Counted from the stretch's first letter, positions 26,596 to 34,979 are shown. The stretch is 38,383 nucleotides of DNA from Burkholderiales bacterium (GCA_035560005.1 DATMAN010000019.1:1-38383), one strand, 5' to 3'. The notes: a model not told the origin generated them from the letters alone. Program-made: numbers and translations.

Positions 26596-27663
26596 ATGCT
26601 CACAAGAACCAGCCTCGCACTGGCCATCGAGCAGGACGAACTGAAGGGCTTTGCCCGCACGATCGCCGAGATCGAGTGGCTGTTGCTCATTCTCGTCCTG
26701 CTCTACCTGCTGGCTGGCGGCCCCAAGGAGGAGGGACGCATCGCGATCCACATGGGGCTGTTCTTTCTCGGCGCCTTCATTCTCGCGCTTCACTACGTGC
26801 AGTTCTATCGCCGGGAGTCCCGCGCCAAACTCGCCGTGGAAACTTGGGTGATGATCGTGTTCATCACTTGGGTGGTGACTTATTCGGGGCGCATCGAAAG
26901 CCCGTTGCTCAACCTCTACCTGCTGCCGATCATCGCCAGCAGCCTGATCCTCGGCAAGCTGATGACGGCCATCGCGGTTGCCGCGATCGCCCTGTGCTAC
27001 ATGGCCCTCGCCTACGATCCGCAGCGCGCGGATTTCTCCGCACTGACCTACTGGGGCTCGTTGCTCGCCCTGGTCGCGCCGGTCATCCTGGTCGCCTACA
27101 TCACGACCATGCTCGCGGCGGACATCCGCTATGCCGTCGACAAGATCAAGCAGGTGTCCGACACCGACGACCTGACAGGCCTGTACAACATGCGCGCCTT
27201 CTCCTCGATCCTGCAGCGCACCTTCAAGCAATCGGTGCGGCACGGACACCCGCTGTCGGTGGTGATGATCGATTCCGACAACCTCAAGGCCATCAACGAC
27301 GCGCACGGCCACGAAACCGGAAACCGCCTGCTGCAACACCTGGTGCGCTGCATTCGCGACGAGCTGCGCGGTTCGGACGTGATGGCGCGCTTCGGCGGGG
27401 ACGAGTTCGTGATCCTGCTGCCGGAAACCAACCGGCATGGTGCCCAGGAGATGGCCGAACGCATCCGCAAGTCGATCGAGTCGTCGCGCTTCGACGTCCG
27501 GGGGGGCGACACCAACGTCACCGTCAGCATCGGCATCGCCAGTTACCCGGAAGACGGCGGCAATCTCGAAGTGATTCTCGACAAGGCGGACAAGGCGATG
27601 TATCGCGCCAAGCAGCGCGGCCGCAACCAGGTCGCCCTGTACGCGACCGAAGAAATCAGCTAG
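26596..27663 (+). CDS. Membrane-bound diguanylate cyclase (GGDEF)
   Basis: A 355-residue inner-membrane enzyme that makes the second messenger c-di-GMP. The N-terminal half has about six hydrophobic segments (between 28 and 172) and could sense a signal. The GGDEF domain follows, beginning DTDDLTGLYNMRAF (189-202), with the active-site GGDEF at 267-271 intact. An inhibitory I-site RxxD (Arg258-Asp261) lies five residues before it, so product feedback is expected. The start ATG 26596 gives MLTRTSLALA. The open frame extends to 26239, but that part is arginine-rich and not family-like. No strong ribosome binding site is seen. Confidence 0.9.
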   Translation: MLTRTSLALAIEQDELKGFARTIAEIEWLLLILVLLYLLAGGPKEEGRIAIHMGLFFLGAFILALHYVQFYRRESRAKLAVETWVMIVFITWVVTYSGRIESPLLNLYLLPIIASSLILGKLMTAIAVAAIALCYMALAYDPQRADFSALTYWGSLLALVAPVILVAYITTMLAADIRYAVDKIKQVSDTDDLTGLYNMRAFSSILQRTFKQSVRHGHPLSVVMIDSDNLKAINDAHGHETGNRLLQHLVRCIRDELRGSDVMARFGGDEFVILLPETNRHGAQEMAERIRKSIESSRFDVRGGDTNVTVSIGIASYPEDGGNLEVILDKADKAMYRAKQRGRNQVALYATEEIS

Positions 27664-27664
27664 A

Positions 27665-27797
27665 ACCAGCGACGGGTGACGGGCAAGAACGAAACACCGA
27701 CTCGATTCCTTGTTCGGCCTCTCACTCCTCACTTGTTCCTCGCCGCTGTCTCTGGTCACCCTTCACTGTCTCTGGTCACGCGTCCCCGCGTCACGCG
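27665..27797. repeat. Short tandem and inverted repeats between convergent genes
   Basis: CTGTCTCTGGTCAC occurs twice (27746-27759 and 27766-27779, 20-nt period), followed by GTCACGC-type units. A GACGGGTGACGGG stretch near 27669 is related in inverted orientation. The right part encodes the C-terminal end of the DUF3025 protein (GRVTRGRVTRDSEG). Confidence 0.65.
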
Positions 27798-28598
27798 CCC
27801 GGCCCGGAAGTAGCTCGCGTTGCGGTAGAAGTCCTCCGTTTCGTTCGCCGGCCACCATCCCGGCACGCCCAGTACGGGAAGCGGGCTGAACGCGCGGCCA
27901 TCCCGCAGGTTGGCCGCCCCCCACAGGTGCAACCCCGCGATCCGATCGATTTCCTTGCGCAGGGCCTCGTTCTGCAGCGCGATGACCCGCTGAGAAACCA
28001 GGAACAGCAGCGCCTTGCCGGTCATCCCCACGAAGGGCCTGAGCGCCTTTTCGTAGAGCGCATGGCCGAACAGCACGAAGCGCATGCGCTCGATCACCGC
28101 GGGCCTGCGCGCCCAGAACAGCTCGCGCCAGCGAAAGCCGCGCAGCAGCTCCAGCAACTCGCCGTCGCTCGACAACACCACCATGCCCTCTTCGTCGAAC
28201 AGCGTCAGCGCATCCTCTTCCCGGCTGCGCACCGGGCCCTCCCGCGCCGCCATGGCCTGGTAGTGGCGCGCGTTTAGCGCCGCCTTGGCGGTGGGAAACG
28301 TCATCCACACCAGCGCGTTGAACAGGTCATGCCAGCTGAAGCGGCGCACCGGCACTTCGGCGCGCAAAAACGCGCTCGGCTCGAACCGCTCCTCGAACCG
28401 GCGCGGCTTGCCGCGCTGCTCGACAAAGCGGATGCGCACGCCATTGGCGTTGACGATCCGCCGGCCGCTCTCGTCCGCCATCGCGTCGAGCACGGCCGTG
28501 TCCGGCCAGCCGATCTTTGGCAGCCGCGCGCCGACGTCTCGCAGCGGCGCGAACATCGGCGAGCGGGTCAACCAGTCGACGTTCCAGAAATCGGCCAT
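27756..28598 (-). CDS. DUF3025 domain protein
   Basis: A 280-residue soluble protein of the DUF3025 family, common in gamma- and betaproteobacteria, function unknown. It starts MADFWNVDWLTRSPMF and contains the conserved SWHDLFNALVWMTFPTAKAALNARHY, here cited as residues around the middle third, and a C-terminal GVPGWWPAN. ATG 28598 is chosen since the frame upstream (to 29393) runs through the divergent FAD oxidoreductase. The last 14 or so residues are coded by a short repeat and may be variable. It converges on the diguanylate cyclase. Confidence 0.82.
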   Translation of the reverse strand: MADFWNVDWLTRSPMFAPLRDVGARLPKIGWPDTAVLDAMADESGRRIVNANGVRIRFVEQRGKPRRFEERFEPSAFLRAEVPVRRFSWHDLFNALVWMTFPTAKAALNARHYQAMAAREGPVRSREEDALTLFDEEGMVVLSSDGELLELLRGFRWRELFWARRPAVIERMRFVLFGHALYEKALRPFVGMTGKALLFLVSQRVIALQNEALRKEIDRIAGLHLWGAANLRDGRAFSPLPVLGVPGWWPANETEDFYRNASYFRAGRVTRGRVTRDSEG

Positions 28599-28697
28599 GA
28601 GGTCCCGGATCCAAACCTTAACGCAGCGCGCTCTGCGGTGTCGATGCGGCTTTTCCTTTAGCATTGGCGCCCTTCGAGAGCAACAGGAACCGAGGCG

Positions 28698-29807
28698 GTG
28701 ACGGAGAGGATCGATTGCGCGGTGATCGGAGCGGGCGTGATCGGCCTCGCGGTCGCGCGCGAACTGGCGCTTGCCGGACGGGAGGTCGTGGTCCTGGAAG
28801 CCGAGGCGCATATCGGCGAGCACACCAGTTCGCGCAACTCCGAAGTCATCCACGCCGGGATCTACTACCCGCAGGGCTCGCTGAAAGCGAAGCTCTGCGT
28901 GGAAGGCAAGCGGCTGCTCTACGCCTACTGCCGCGAGCACGGCATCCCGCACGCCAATCTGGGGAAGGTGATCGTGGCTTGCGACGAATCCGAGATCGAT
29001 ATCGTGCGAGGCTACATCGACAAGGCGCGCGCCAACGGGGTGGACGACCTGCGCTGGCTGGACAAGGCCGAGCTGTCTCGCCTGGAGCCCGCCGTGCGTG
29101 GCGTGGGCGGCGTGTGGTCGCCCTCGACGGGGATCATCGACAGCCACGCCTTGATGCTTGCGCTGCAGGGCGAAGCGGAGAACCACGGCGCGGTGGTGGC
29201 CTTTCGCAGCCCGGTCCACTCCGGGCGGGTGACCGCCGAGGGCATCGTCCTGGAAGTCGGCGGCGCCGAGCCGATGAGGATCTGCTGCAACATGGTCGTA
29301 AACTGCGCCGGACTGTTCGCCCCTCGCGTCGCGCGCTCCATCCAGGGGATGCCCTCCGGCAAGGTACCGCGGGAGTATTTCGCCAAGGCGCACTACTACA
29401 CGCTGTCAGGCCCCTCGCCGTTCAATCATCTCGTCTACCCGGTGGCTCACACGGCCTTTCTGGGCGTGCACGTCACGCTCGATCTCGGCGGGCAGGCACG
29501 CTTCGGACCGGACCTCGAATGGATCGAAGGCGTCGACTATCGCTTCGATCACGCGCGTGCGCCGCTCTTCTACCGCGCCATTCGTCATTACTACCCCGAC
29601 CTGAAGGAAGGTCAGCTCCAGCCCGGCTATACCGGCATCCGCCCGAAGATCTCGGGTCCCAACGACCCGGCGGCCGACTTCATGATCCAGGGACCGCGCG
29701 AACACGGCGTGTCCGGAGCGGTGAACCTGTTCGGGATCGAATCCCCGGGCCTGACCGCCTCGCTCGCCATCGCGCGCCGAGTCCGCGCGCTGCTCGATGC
29801 GGGTTAG
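28698..29807 (+). CDS. FAD-dependent oxidoreductase, L-2-hydroxyglutarate oxidase type
   Basis: A 369-residue flavoprotein of the DAO/GlpD-like group, closest in look to LhgO-type oxidases that convert L-2-hydroxy acids to 2-oxo acids. The N-terminal Rossmann motif is VIGAGVIGLAVA, followed by the second strand ending in VLEAE. Other family features are SSRNSEVIHAGIYYP, TGIIDSHAL and the C-terminal NLFGIESPGLTASLAIA. The start is GTG 28698 with GAGG just upstream. It is followed 38 bases later by a PaaK-type ligase and then a DpgC homologue on the same strand, so its true substrate may be an acid of that pathway. Confidence 0.83.
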   Translation: MTERIDCAVIGAGVIGLAVARELALAGREVVVLEAEAHIGEHTSSRNSEVIHAGIYYPQGSLKAKLCVEGKRLLYAYCREHGIPHANLGKVIVACDESEIDIVRGYIDKARANGVDDLRWLDKAELSRLEPAVRGVGGVWSPSTGIIDSHALMLALQGEAENHGAVVAFRSPVHSGRVTAEGIVLEVGGAEPMRICCNMVVNCAGLFAPRVARSIQGMPSGKVPREYFAKAHYYTLSGPSPFNHLVYPVAHTAFLGVHVTLDLGGQARFGPDLEWIEGVDYRFDHARAPLFYRAIRHYYPDLKEGQLQPGYTGIRPKISGPNDPAADFMIQGPREHGVSGAVNLFGIESPGLTASLAIARRVRALLDAG

Positions 29808-29845
29808 CGCCACAATGACCCAGCGGGGTACGCAGGCACAGGCGC

Positions 29846-31153
29846 ATGGGAACGATGGATAGGCTGGAGCCGATCGAGAAAGCGAGCCGCGACGAGCTGC
29901 ACGCGCTACAGCTCGAGCGGCTGAAGCACACGCTGGTGCATGCCTACGAGCACGTGCCACATTATCGCCGGGCATTCGATGCGATAGGCGCGCATCCCGG
30001 AGACCTGCGCGAGCTCTGCGACCTGGCGAAGTTCCCCTTTACCACGAAGGCGGACCTGCGCACCAACTATCCTTTCGGGATGTTTGCCGTGCCGATGGAA
30101 AGAATCGTGCGCCTCCACGCCTCCAGCGGCACCACCGGCAAGCCGACCGTGGTCGGCTACACGCGGGAAGACATCGACACCTGGGCCGGCCTCATGGCGC
30201 GCTCGATCCGCGCGGCAGGCGGACGATCCATCGACAAGATCCACGTCGCCTATGGCTACGGGCTGTTCACCGGCGGGCTGGGCGCGCACTACGGAGGAGA
30301 GGCACTGGGCGCCACCGTGATTCCGGTCAGCGGCGGCATGACCGAACGGCAGGTTCAGCTCATCCGCGATCTCGAACCCGACATCATCATGTGCACACCC
30401 TCCTACATGCTGGTGATCGCCGACGAGTTCGTCCGCCAGGGATGCGATCCGGCGAAGTCGTCGCTTCGCGCCGGAATCTTCGGCGCCGAGCCCTGGAGCG
30501 AGAGCATGCGCAGGGCGATCGAGCAGCGCATGGGGCTCGACGCGCTCGACATCTACGGACTTTCGGAGGTGATCGGGCCTGGCGTTGCCCAGGAATGCCT
30601 CGAAACCAAGGACGGGCTCACGATCTGGGAGGATCACTTTTATCCCGAGATCGTCGATCCGCAGACCGGCGCCGTGTTGCCCGACGGGCAGACCGGCGAG
30701 CTGGTACTGACTTCGCTCACCAAGATCGGCATGCCGGTCATCCGCTACCGCACGCGGGATCTGACCTGCCTGCTGCCGGGCAGCGCGCGCACCATGCGGC
30801 GCCTGGCGCGCATCACCGGCCGTACCGACGACATGCTGATCATCCGCGGCGTGAACGTCTTCCCGTCGCAGATCGAAGAACTTCTCCTCGAGCAGGAAAA
30901 GCTCTCGCCGCACTATGTCCTCGAGGTGCGCCGAGACGGTCATCTGGACGAGCTGGATGTGGTGGTGGAACGCAGGGCGGAGATCCCCGGCCCGCTCGCG
31001 CTCGCCGCACGCAGCGCCCTCGAGCAGGATGTCCAGCGGCTGATCAAGGGCTACATCGGCGTCACTGCCACCGTCCGGGTCGTCGAGCCCGGCACCGTTG
31101 CCCGCTCTCAGGGCAAGGCGGTTCGCGTCATCGACAAGCGCCCCAAGACCTGA
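29846..31153 (+). CDS. Phenylacetate-CoA ligase family protein
   Basis: An AMP-forming acyl-CoA ligase of 435 residues, the size of PaaK. It shows SSGTTGKP (93-100), the DIYGLSEVIGPGVA motif with the catalytic glutamate region, RYRTRDLT and the C-terminal GRTDDMLIIRGVNVFP. PaaK activates phenylacetate to phenylacetyl-CoA in the cytoplasm. No other paa genes are nearby, so the substrate may be a different aryl acid; the DpgC-like gene 246 bp downstream acts on an arylacetyl-CoA in known cases. ATG 29846 or ATG 29855 may be the start. I leave the gene symbol empty because specificity is unproven. Confidence 0.87.
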   Translation: MGTMDRLEPIEKASRDELHALQLERLKHTLVHAYEHVPHYRRAFDAIGAHPGDLRELCDLAKFPFTTKADLRTNYPFGMFAVPMERIVRLHASSGTTGKPTVVGYTREDIDTWAGLMARSIRAAGGRSIDKIHVAYGYGLFTGGLGAHYGGEALGATVIPVSGGMTERQVQLIRDLEPDIIMCTPSYMLVIADEFVRQGCDPAKSSLRAGIFGAEPWSESMRRAIEQRMGLDALDIYGLSEVIGPGVAQECLETKDGLTIWEDHFYPEIVDPQTGAVLPDGQTGELVLTSLTKIGMPVIRYRTRDLTCLLPGSARTMRRLARITGRTDDMLIIRGVNVFPSQIEELLLEQEKLSPHYVLEVRRDGHLDELDVVVERRAEIPGPLALAARSALEQDVQRLIKGYIGVTATVRVVEPGTVARSQGKAVRVIDKRPKT

Positions 31154-31160
31154 AGATGAC

Positions 31161-31370
31161 GCTCTCACCGCGGAAGACGCGGCGGACGCAGAGTTCAAGC
31201 AAAGGAAGTGACAGTGATTTGGATGAATGCGAGACTCGGCTGCGCCGATTGAAGGCCCTGGAAGCGAACCACCAAAGAGGCTTGTACCATCAAGCGATGC
31301 GTCCGAGTCGCCGTGAATCCACTCTCGCGCTGTTTCCTCTCCAGGGCCTGTGCGTCTCGGCGTTGAGGTC
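31161..31370. repeat. Inverted pair of short-period repeats (pair C)
   Basis: The left arm (31161-31205) reads CTCACCGCGGAAGACGCGG onward. The right arm (31332-31370), read on the minus strand, gives CCTCAACGCCGAGACGCACAG. Both resemble pair A near otnK. They fill the gap between the ligase and the DpgC-like gene. Confidence 0.7.
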
Positions 31371-31399
31371 TTGATGCGGGTCTTGAGGCGACACCGAAG

Positions 31400-32740
31400 A
31401 TGAGCGACTGGCGAGCCGAGATACCGACAAACACGGGGGACTTCGAGCAGGACTGCGAGCGCTATGCGAGGTTCTGGCGGCGGACGGCCGAAGCGCTCGC
31501 GCGCCTGCCGGTCAGGCCAGCGCGCCGCGCGCAGGAAGCCGAAGCTGCGGAAGAACTGAAGCGAGCCGCGCGGGAAGCGCGCAAGCGGTTCGCGCTCGCG
31601 CATGCCCGCACAATCTACGACCGGCTGACGGACGGGCGGTCGCGCTTCGTGCGCGTTCAGCGGCTGGTCTACGACGCGGCCGCGCTGGTGCCCGGTCTGG
31701 TCCCGGCCCGGGAAGAAGTCGAGAAGGAGTCCGCGCTGCCCCTGCGCGACAAGGAAGGACACGAGATCGACCAGGGCATCCTCGTATGGGCCATCCTCGC
31801 GGATCCGGTGGCCGGGCGGCACCTGTGCCACGCGATGCTGCTTCCGCGCCCCGAGGCGCTAGAGCGCCTGTCCGAGCTGCGCAAGACGGGGCGGATCGAT
31901 CTCGGGCCGGCGCAAGTGCGGCGCGAAGGCAAGGCGTCCGTCGTCACGCTCAAGAACCCGCGCTACCTGAACGCGGAAGACAACACCACGATCGATCACA
32001 CCGAGATCGCGGTGGATCTCGCGATTCTGGACCCGGCTACCGAGATCGCGGTGCTGCGCGGCGATGTGGTGCAGACAGGCAAATACCAGGATCGGCGCGT
32101 GCTGGGCAGCGGCATCAACCTTACGCACCTGTACCGCGGCAGGATTCCGTACATCTGGTACCTGCAGCGCGAGCTGGGTTTCGTGCACAAATTCTTCCGC
32201 GGCCTCGCGCGACCGGAGGTCGCGCCCGACGACGTAACCGGGGAGACCATCGACAAGCCGTGGATGGCGGTCGTCGAAGGCTTCGCGATCGGCGGGCATT
32301 GCCAGTACCTGCTCACCATGGATTACGTCCTGGCGGCGGACGATGCCTACATGACGCTGCCGGCGCGCAAGGAGGGGATCATTCCCGGCGCAGCGAACCT
32401 GCGGCTGGCGCGCTTCACCGGCGACCGGATCGCGCGCGAAGCGATCCTGTATCAGCGCCGGATCGATTGCGCGAGCCCGCAGGGGCGGCTGGTCTGCGAC
32501 GAGGTCGTGCCGCAGTCGGAGATCGATGCCGCGATCGCACGGGTCGTCGACAACTTCACCCACTCCGGCATGGTCAGCGCGGCGGCCAACCGCCGAGCGT
32601 TCCGCGTCGCGCAGGAACCGCTGGACCTCTTTCGCAATTACTGCGCGGTCTACGCCTTGGAGCAGGCCTATTGCCACTTCAGCCCGGCGCTCATCGACAA
32701 CCTCGAGCGCTACTGGGACGCGCAGAACCGCAAACCTTGA
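31400..32740 (+). CDS. DpgC-like cofactor-independent dioxygenase (crotonase fold)
   Basis: A 446-residue protein resembling DpgC, the metal- and cofactor-free dioxygenase that turns (3,5-dihydroxyphenyl)acetyl-CoA into 3,5-dihydroxyphenylglyoxylate in vancomycin-type antibiotic pathways. Shared features are the helical N-terminal domain with IYDRLTDGRSRF (72-83), EIDQGI (122-127), NAED (191-194), GSGINL (237-242), the crotonase oxyanion-hole region GFAIGGHCQYLL (294-305) and EGIIPGAANLRL (325-336). Ordinary enoyl-CoA hydratases lack the N-terminal domain and are about 260 residues. No glycopeptide genes are nearby; an aryl-CoA ligase and an FAD oxidoreductase precede it. Activity is inferred; a hydrolase or lyase role is possible. 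Confidence 0.78.
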   Translation: MSDWRAEIPTNTGDFEQDCERYARFWRRTAEALARLPVRPARRAQEAEAAEELKRAAREARKRFALAHARTIYDRLTDGRSRFVRVQRLVYDAAALVPGLVPAREEVEKESALPLRDKEGHEIDQGILVWAILADPVAGRHLCHAMLLPRPEALERLSELRKTGRIDLGPAQVRREGKASVVTLKNPRYLNAEDNTTIDHTEIAVDLAILDPATEIAVLRGDVVQTGKYQDRRVLGSGINLTHLYRGRIPYIWYLQRELGFVHKFFRGLARPEVAPDDVTGETIDKPWMAVVEGFAIGGHCQYLLTMDYVLAADDAYMTLPARKEGIIPGAANLRLARFTGDRIAREAILYQRRIDCASPQGRLVCDEVVPQSEIDAAIARVVDNFTHSGMVSAAANRRAFRVAQEPLDLFRNYCAVYALEQAYCHFSPALIDNLERYWDAQNRKP

Positions 32741-32850
32741 TCAGATCGACATCAACACCCAACGCAGAGGAAATAAGCGAAACGACGTCCGACCAGGAAA
32801 TAAGGTCATGTGGTCGGGTTCAGATACGTTCATGTCGCCGGCGACGCAGG

Positions 32851-33588
32851 TTATTCCCGGGTTTCATAGAGCACGGCACCGATGCCCCCGGGAAGCAGGC
32901 GCTCGAACAGCGGGGCCGGCAGGGGGATCTTGCGTGCGAAATCCAGCGACTTGAATGGATCATCCGAGAACGGGCAGCAATAGACCAGATACATCTTCCT
33001 CGGATTTGCGCGATACGATGCCACGATCCGCTCCAACACCCGGTGGAACACCGGTCCGGAGAACGGGCGATAGAAAAACAGCACGCACTTATCGGGCGGG
33101 ATCTCGAACTCGCGGGCGTCGATGCAGACCGATTGGATGTCACGACAGCGTTGCGCCGGATCCCGGTAGATCTCGATGTTGCGCGTGGCGATCTCGTGCA
33201 GCTCGCGCGCGAACTCGACGCCGATGATGCGCCGGAACGGCAGCCGCGAAGCCGCTAGCAACACTCTACCCTTGCCGGAGCCGAAATCCACGAATATGTA
33301 CTCGTCCAGCTCGCGGGGCAGCTTGCGGAATATGCGCTGGAGTAACCGAACCGGTGTGGGGTCGTAATAGACGCAATCGGCGATGTTCCCGCCACCGACC
33401 GAAAGATCGGTCAGCAACGTGAGGCCACAGGTGTCAACCCCGTACGTGCGGTCGAAGCGCCGATCGCCGGCAATCTGCAGGCGCAAGCGCATGGCTTCGC
33501 GCGCCGTTTTCAGAGCGCCCAAGGCGCCCTGTTTGCGCCACTCCTCCCGGAAAGTACGAAAATCCGCCAGCCCCTTGAACAAACGCAT
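32851..33588 (-). CDS. SAM-dependent methyltransferase-like protein
   Basis: A 245-residue class I methyltransferase-type protein. The SAM motif is FVDFGSGKGRVLLAA, followed by GVEFARELHEIA as the acidic second strand. A DPTP motif lies before it in YYDPTPVRLL. The target is unknown. ATG 33588 gives MRLFKGLADF and follows GGGGTAAGAGG; another ATG at 33630 would add 14 residues. It converges on the DpgC-like gene and lies at the edge of the transposon cluster, so it need not belong to that pathway. Confidence 0.72.
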   Translation of the reverse strand: MRLFKGLADFRTFREEWRKQGALGALKTAREAMRLRLQIAGDRRFDRTYGVDTCGLTLLTDLSVGGGNIADCVYYDPTPVRLLQRIFRKLPRELDEYIFVDFGSGKGRVLLAASRLPFRRIIGVEFARELHEIATRNIEIYRDPAQRCRDIQSVCIDAREFEIPPDKCVLFFYRPFSGPVFHRVLERIVASYRANPRKMYLVYCCPFSDDPFKSLDFARKIPLPAPLFERLLPGGIGAVLYETRE

Positions 33589-33654
33589 CCTCTTACCCCG
33601 TCGCGACGAGGCGGCACACGTCACTCGCATTCAAGCGCCAACTTAGCCGCCCGA

Positions 33655-33840
33655 GAAGTATAGGCCGGATATGCGCCCTGTGCTTCGTCCCCGATGGCTC
33701 CGGCTGGTGCGGTACGCGCCGGCAACGCTGCCGCGGCACGGACACACGAACCACCCTGCCAGCACCGCTTCGCTTCTCCAGATACGTCTGGCACGCTTCT
33801 TCCGTCGCAAACCAATCCAGAAACTCGTTCCACGATCCGG
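33655..33840 (-). pseudogene. Remnant of an IS1595-family transposase N-terminus
   Basis: One minus-strand frame encodes NEFLDWFATEEACQTYLEK, which closely resembles the start of IS1595-type transposases. Further parts of the expected sequence continue in the other two frames (RCWQGG, then FVCPCRGSVAGAYRTSR), so at least two frameshifts have occurred. The catalytic part is missing. It is a dead fragment next to an inserted IS481-type element. Confidence 0.6.
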
Positions 33841-33946
33841 CGGTACTTTTGCCCGCTACCGGGCCTGCCTTCGCCTCTTCCACCCGGCTACTTTGGCCAA
33901 AGTGGAGCAAAGCGAATAGCCCTTACGGATGTACAACTTAGTTAGC

Positions 33947-33952
33947 GCTAGG
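33947..33952. repeat. Target site duplication, left copy (GCTAGG)
   Basis: GCTAGG directly abuts the left end of the IS481-type element and is repeated at 34974-34979. It fits NCTAGN, the target reported for IS481. Confidence 0.82.
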
Positions 33953-33961
33953 TGTGAAGCG

Positions 33962-34879
33962 TCAAGAGGTTGTTTCTGGACTGAGCCAGGCGACTGATTG
34001 GTGCGAGGCCCCCGATATGCCTTGGTGAGGGCGATGCCAGTTGTAGTGATGAGTCCAGCGCTCGAGCATGGCGGCGCGCTCGGTGGAATGGTTGTAGACG
34101 ATTCCGTAGGCCCACTCGCGCAGTGCGGACTGGATGAAGCGCTCGGCCTTGCCGTTGGTCTGGGGTCGGTACGGGCGGGTGAAGCTGTGCGCAAGCCCCA
34201 AGCGCCGGCAGGCGCGGGCGAAGGCCTTGGAGCGAAACGCCGAGCCGTTATCGGTGAGCACGCGCTTGACGCGCACCCCGAGGCGGGCGAAGTAGCCCAC
34301 GGTGTTGTTCAGGAACTGCACGGCGCTGCCCTTGCGCTCGTCGAGGTACAGGTCGGTGAAGCCGATCCTTGCCCGGTCGTCGATCGCCACGAACAGGAAC
34401 TCCCAGCCGGCTCCGTCGACCGAGTCGCGCCGATCGCCAGTGATGCGATGGCCGATGCGCTCGATGCGCCCGAGCTTCTTGGTGTCGATATGCACGAGGT
34501 CCCCGCGGTGGGCATGCTCGTAGCGCACCACCGGCTCGGCGGGCTCGAGGTCGCAAAGCCGCGACAGCCCGGCGCGGGCCAGCACCCGGCCCACGGTGCT
34601 CTTGGACACCCCGAGGCTCGCAGCAATGCGCCCCTGGATCAGGCGCCGGCGGCGCAGCTCCACGATCGCCAGCGCCACCGCCGGGGCGATTGCCCGGGGA
34701 CTGCGCTCGGGGCGCGAGCAGCGTTCGGCCAGGTAGCGGCCGAGCCACTTACGCGCGGCGGGCACGCTCACGTTGTGCGCGGCCGCGGCCGCGCACAACG
34801 TGTGTCCTCGTTCCAGAATATCCATCACCAGCTCCAGTCGACGGGCGAAGGTGAGTCGGGCATTCTTGTGGGTGTTCAT
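33962..34879 (-). CDS. IS481 family transposase
   Basis: A 305-residue DDE transposase. The N-terminal helix-turn-helix region starts NARLTFARRLELVMDIL. The rve-type core carries a first Asp in DLVHIDTKKLGRI, a second in VKRVLTDNGSAF and the Glu in NGKAERFIQSALREWAY. The end HHYNWHRPHQGI is typical. Compared with common relatives, the link after KWLGRYLAE seems a few residues shorter before SRPERSPRA, perhaps a small in-frame deletion. The coding sequence contains a perfect 34-bp palindrome near its 5' end. The frame is intact, so the element may still be mobile. Confidence 0.93.
   Translation of the reverse strand: MNTHKNARLTFARRLELVMDILERGHTLCAAAAAHNVSVPAARKWLGRYLAERCSRPERSPRAIAPAVALAIVELRRRRLIQGRIAASLGVSKSTVGRVLARAGLSRLCDLEPAEPVVRYEHAHRGDLVHIDTKKLGRIERIGHRITGDRRDSVDGAGWEFLFVAIDDRARIGFTDLYLDERKGSAVQFLNNTVGYFARLGVRVKRVLTDNGSAFRSKAFARACRRLGLAHSFTRPYRPQTNGKAERFIQSALREWAYGIVYNHSTERAAMLERWTHHYNWHRPHQGISGASHQSVAWLSPETTS
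34769..34802. repeat. Perfect 34-bp palindrome in the transposase gene
   Basis: From CACGTTG on the left to CAACGTG on the right, every base pairs with its mirror position around a GGCCGCGGCC centre. It encodes the LCAAAAAHNV part of the transposase. In the mRNA it would form a very stable hairpin about 80-110 bases after the start codon. Confidence 0.85.
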
Positions 34880-34973
34880 TCGGCTGAGCTCCTGAAAGAT
34901 GCGGCACGGTTCGCACCTCCCAGTCTCTCAGACTCAGTCCGAATGAACAGAAACAACCTATTGGGCCATCACA

Positions 34974-34979
34974 GCTAGG
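34974..34979. repeat. Target site duplication, right copy (GCTAGG)
   Basis: This is the right-hand partner of 33947-33952 and directly follows the right terminal repeat. Confidence 0.82.

Larger units (their letters stand above)
33953..34973 (-). mobile_element. IS481-family insertion sequence, complete
   Basis: A 1,021-bp element bounded by 26-bp imperfect terminal inverted repeats (33953-33978 and 34948-34973, 21 of 26 matching, both beginning TGTGA and ending in AGGTTGTTTCTG). It is flanked by the 6-bp direct repeat GCTAGG and carries one transposase gene. The intact target duplication suggests it is still at its original insertion site. It sits between an IS1595-type remnant and an IS91-type remnant. 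Confidence 0.88.

Noticed and set aside
29846..31153. A phenylacetate degradation (paa) operon
   Set aside because: Only the ligase-type gene is present; no paaABCDE, paaG, paaJ or paaZ lies in the window.
29906..31831. 641-codon minus frame opposite the CoA ligase
   Set aside because: It spans the ligase, the repeat pair and the next gene on the opposite strand and shows no domain.
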